64,000 nt of DNA, taken from Berghia stephanieae (Eukaryota; Mollusca; Gastropoda; Nudibranchia; Aeolidiidae). The notes under the pieces are model-generated. The model saw nothing but the letters and a program-made list of their open reading frames with translations. It had not been told where the DNA came from and did no database searches. Below are positions 62,143 through 64,000 of this stretch, in pieces; the first letter of the stretch is position 1; each line of letters starts with the position of its first letter. The position numbers and the translations under genes were made by a program. The stretch spans positions 10,336,289-10,400,288 of the forward strand of contig CM067443.1 of assembly GCA_034508935.3 (NCBI GenBank), given 5' to 3'.

Positions 62143-62347
62143 GAGTTCTTAGAAAAAACTCTTTACCCACATTCTGTCAAAATGAGTATCTGGCCTTTAA
62201 CAACATTTTCTCTATAGGTGAAACGTGTAATATTGCCTAACAGGCGTCATGTCTCGTCCTACGTGTTAAGTGTTGCTGTTAGCTGGCGACCCTTTGTAAA
62301 GTGCTTTGAGCACGTTTTGTGGATATTGACCTATATAAAATGATCAA
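62143..62347 (+). mobile_element. SINE-A copy 28, head lost
   Basis: Starts near gagttcttagaaaaaactct, body shortened, complete tail. Inverted relative to copy 27. Confidence 0.8.
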
Positions 62348-62512
62348 GTGTTTTTATTTTAATCACTAGTTAATGAATATATTCAAATTTTGTAACGTGG
62401 CTTATGCTCCGTTCTCTATTTTTCTATATTTAGTTGCCACGAGGTTTTAAAAAAAGCGGTTTAGTACCTGCGTTGTTTTTTTGTTTTTTTTTTTGGTTTA
62501 ATTAAATAATAT

Positions 62513-62743
62513 AACGCAACACACAATACGTACAACGAGACATGACGCCTGTTAGACGATAATGCATTTTTTTCCGACAGAGACAACGCTGTTAACGGCC
62601 AGGTACTCATTTTACACCTGAGTGCGATGAGAGAATGTGAGTAAAGAGCTTTTTCCAAGGACTCAACTATGCGCCGAGCGAGGCTCGAACCTTCCGATCC
62701 GAAAGCGAGTGTCATATATACCATTAGACCACATAGCCGCACG
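62513..62743 (-). mobile_element. SINE-A copy 29, tail lost
   Basis: From cacacaatacgtacaacgag to the intact head. Short B-box deletion (ggctcgaaccttccg). Confidence 0.85.
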
Positions 62744-62799
62744 ATATAAATTCAGAAAATCAGTTTAGACACTTAAAATCACTTTTTTTTGTGTAGTGG

Positions 62800-62890
62800 T
62801 ATATGACTTCGATTGTCAAGCGTCCCTATCGTGGCCAGGCGGAGGTCCCGTAACAGTCGGGTTATCGATTCGACTCCCCATCGCCGTAAC
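62800..62890 (+). other. tRNA-like sequence, single copy
   Basis: tagtggtatatgacttcgat, gtccctatcgtggccaggcg, then gttatcgattcgactcccca. A B-box-like end is visible. No cloverleaf could be assigned by eye; probably the head of another SINE. Confidence 0.3.
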
Positions 62891-62894
62891 GTTT

Positions 62895-63150
62895 TTATTC
62901 TCTATTATCCTCTGACACCTTTCCCCTAACTTCATTTCTTCTTATTGTCTATCAGTTACTTAGAAAAACACCGGGGGGAAACAACCATTACAATGGATTA
63001 TCTATTTGTCACTATACTAGTCGAGATAGCATTGACTGATTTTTTTTTATCCATTAGAGGGCTTGGATTTCTTAAAAAGAATCTTTTTGTTCTTTCCCTA
63101 ACCAAGCCAAAACCACTTATCAGCACTCCCTGTAGACCACTCGAACTCAT
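62895..63150. other. No recognisable feature
   Basis: Part of a 127-codon frame from 62,945 without a known domain. It extends into the direct repeat, so its end is not natural. Confidence 0.3.
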
Positions 63151-63151
63151 T

Positions 63152-63395
63152 GAATGTAACAAAATGGATGGTCAATTTAGTTGGTCCACGTCTTTACACT
63201 CCCTCCGGCATCAGCAGTCGTCGTCTTCTTCCATCACAGATCCATTATTGATATTTACTCCGTCTTTTTTCCATTCATATTTTTCATTTTCATTCCACTG
63301 TGGGGGCATTACTACTCTACCACGCTGATTTGGTCTCTGGTACTCGTTCTCATGGTCGTTATTTATTATATAAAGACCCCCCCCCCCCCCACCCC
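63152..63395. repeat. Direct repeat, left copy, 588-bp period
   Basis: gaatgtaacaaaatggatgg, tggtccacgtctttacactc, ccattattgatatttactcc, gtgggggcattactactcta, ggtactcgttctcatggtcg, then tatataaag and poly-C. The right copy starts at 63,740. The two differ at only a handful of positions. Confidence 0.93.
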
Positions 63396-63424
63396 CGGGT
63401 CATTTTCAATCTAAATGCAGCAGG

Positions 63425-63500
63425 CTTGTGCGGTGTTGGGGAGTACGCGTCTGGCGTAAGGCAGAGGCCACAAGGTCAAATCTCTGCTTAGCTGCTGTAG
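63425..63500 (+). other. tRNA-like sequence between the direct repeats
   Basis: ttgtgcggtgttggggagta, cgcgtctggcgtaaggcaga and a B-box-like ggtcaaatctctgc. Single copy in view. Confidence 0.3.
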
Positions 63501-63739
63501 CCTTATATCAGCAGATATGAAAATAACAACGTTGCATGCGATTTCCCCATGTGGGGTCCTATTGGTATTACAATGAATTTGTATAATTGATAGCTTTCCC
63601 CTTTTCATCCAAATATAAATATTTGTCTTTTTTTTAGAATCTGACTGAATAGTCTGCTTACTTTTTTCTTCTTTTTTCTGTTAAGAAAAAGAAATGATGT
63701 AGAATGTGGGAATCGAACCTGAATCCTCTGTGTACAGGT

Positions 63740-64000
63740 GAATGTAACAAAATGGATGGTCAATTTAGTTGGTCCACGTCTTTACACTCCCTCTGGCATC
63801 AGCAGTCGTCGTCTTCTTCCATCACAGATCCATTATTGATATTTACTCCGTTTTTTTTTCCATTCATATTTTCCATTTTCATTCCACTGTGGGGGCATTA
63901 CTACTCTACCACGCTGATTTGGTCTCTGGTACTCGTTCTCATGGTCGTTCGTTATTATATAAAGACCCCCCCCCCCCACCCCCCCCCCCCCCACCCCCCG
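63740..64000. repeat. Direct repeat, right copy, cut by window edge
   Basis: Matches 63,152-63,395 and ends in a long poly-C. If a third copy lies beyond 64,000 this is a tandem array with a 588-bp unit. If not, it is a recent duplication, or paired ends of a small element. Confidence 0.93.

Noticed and set aside
63152-64000. Terminal repeats of an LTR-type element
   Set aside because: No primer-binding or polypurine signals and no coding between the copies; a tandem duplication explains the data as well.

Overview
The window looks like intergenic or intronic DNA of an animal, most likely a marine invertebrate. The reasons are: no bacterial-style gene packing, AT-rich sequence, many long microsatellites, about fifty tRNA-headed SINE pieces in at least five families, an L2-clade LINE, and many short foldback or TIR elements (MITEs). 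The lineage cannot be fixed from this sequence. No complete host protein gene and no functional rRNA or tRNA gene was recognised. The only clear coding matter is a 5'-truncated L2-like reverse transcriptase (48,834-50,552) and a decayed LINE C-terminus (about 5,130-5,885). A possible core promoter with a splice donor lies at 7,864-7,924, and a short unidentified coding-like island lies at 38,836-39,079.

The family names used here are local. SINE-A (about 29 pieces) has a tRNA-like head and a tail ending gcgctatataaaagctc. SINE-B (12 pieces) has a tRNA-like head, a variable poly-C tract and a tail ending ggctctgaaggactac. SINE-C, SINE-D and SINE-E are rarer. GATAG is a MITE of about 186 bp at TATA targets (about 20 copies). 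PAL1 is a nearly self-complementary element of about 275 bp at TTAA. CCCT is a piggyBac-like MITE at TTAA. F is a MITE of about 305 bp with TIRs of about 28 bp. PAL2, PAL3, PAL4, H, L and M are further inverted-repeat families. One hAT-like element (17,496-18,863) has a perfect 8-bp target duplication.

Layout. 1-4.1 kb: CCCT, SINE-A/B/C/D, GATAG and PAL1 pieces. 4.1-6.3 kb: PAL2, PAL3 and the decayed LINE. 6.3-8.1 kb: SINE-B with clean target duplications, a CCCT MITE and a GC-richer strip with a possible promoter. 8.2-16.1 kb: SINE-A/B/E, F, PAL1, PAL3 and PAL4. 16.1-19.7 kb: an inverted duplication, one arm of which carries the hAT element, then self-nested GATAG copies. 20-26 kb: microsatellites and a large inverted duplication (21.74-23.10 kb). 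26.4-28.3 kb: GATAG cluster and element L. 29-31.4 kb: a diverged segmental duplication. 31.5-38.5 kb: PAL1, H and CCCT nests and a long (ACT)n field with a duplicated, indel-rich flank. 39-44.2 kb: M and L repeats and a weak 1-kb DNA-transposon candidate. 44.4-50.6 kb: SINE-A copies, a duplicated (GT)n block and the L2 LINE inside an H element. 50.7-53.7 kb: GATAG chain, F inside PAL2, PAL4. 53.9-54.4 kb: about 500 bp of (AGT)n/(AAG)n. 54.5-64 kb: unique AT-rich DNA, SINE-C inside PAL2, PAL3, F inside SINE-B, two hammerhead-like tails, and a 588-bp-spaced direct repeat running into the right edge.

The parts relate as parasites and hosts. SINE-A probably uses L2-type retrotransposition machinery, because the L2 copy here shares its 3' tail motif. 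The MITEs depend on transposases not encoded here. Many nests (at least twelve) give a relative order of insertion. Boundaries are read by eye and are accurate to a few bases only where a target duplication or pre-insertion site is stated.
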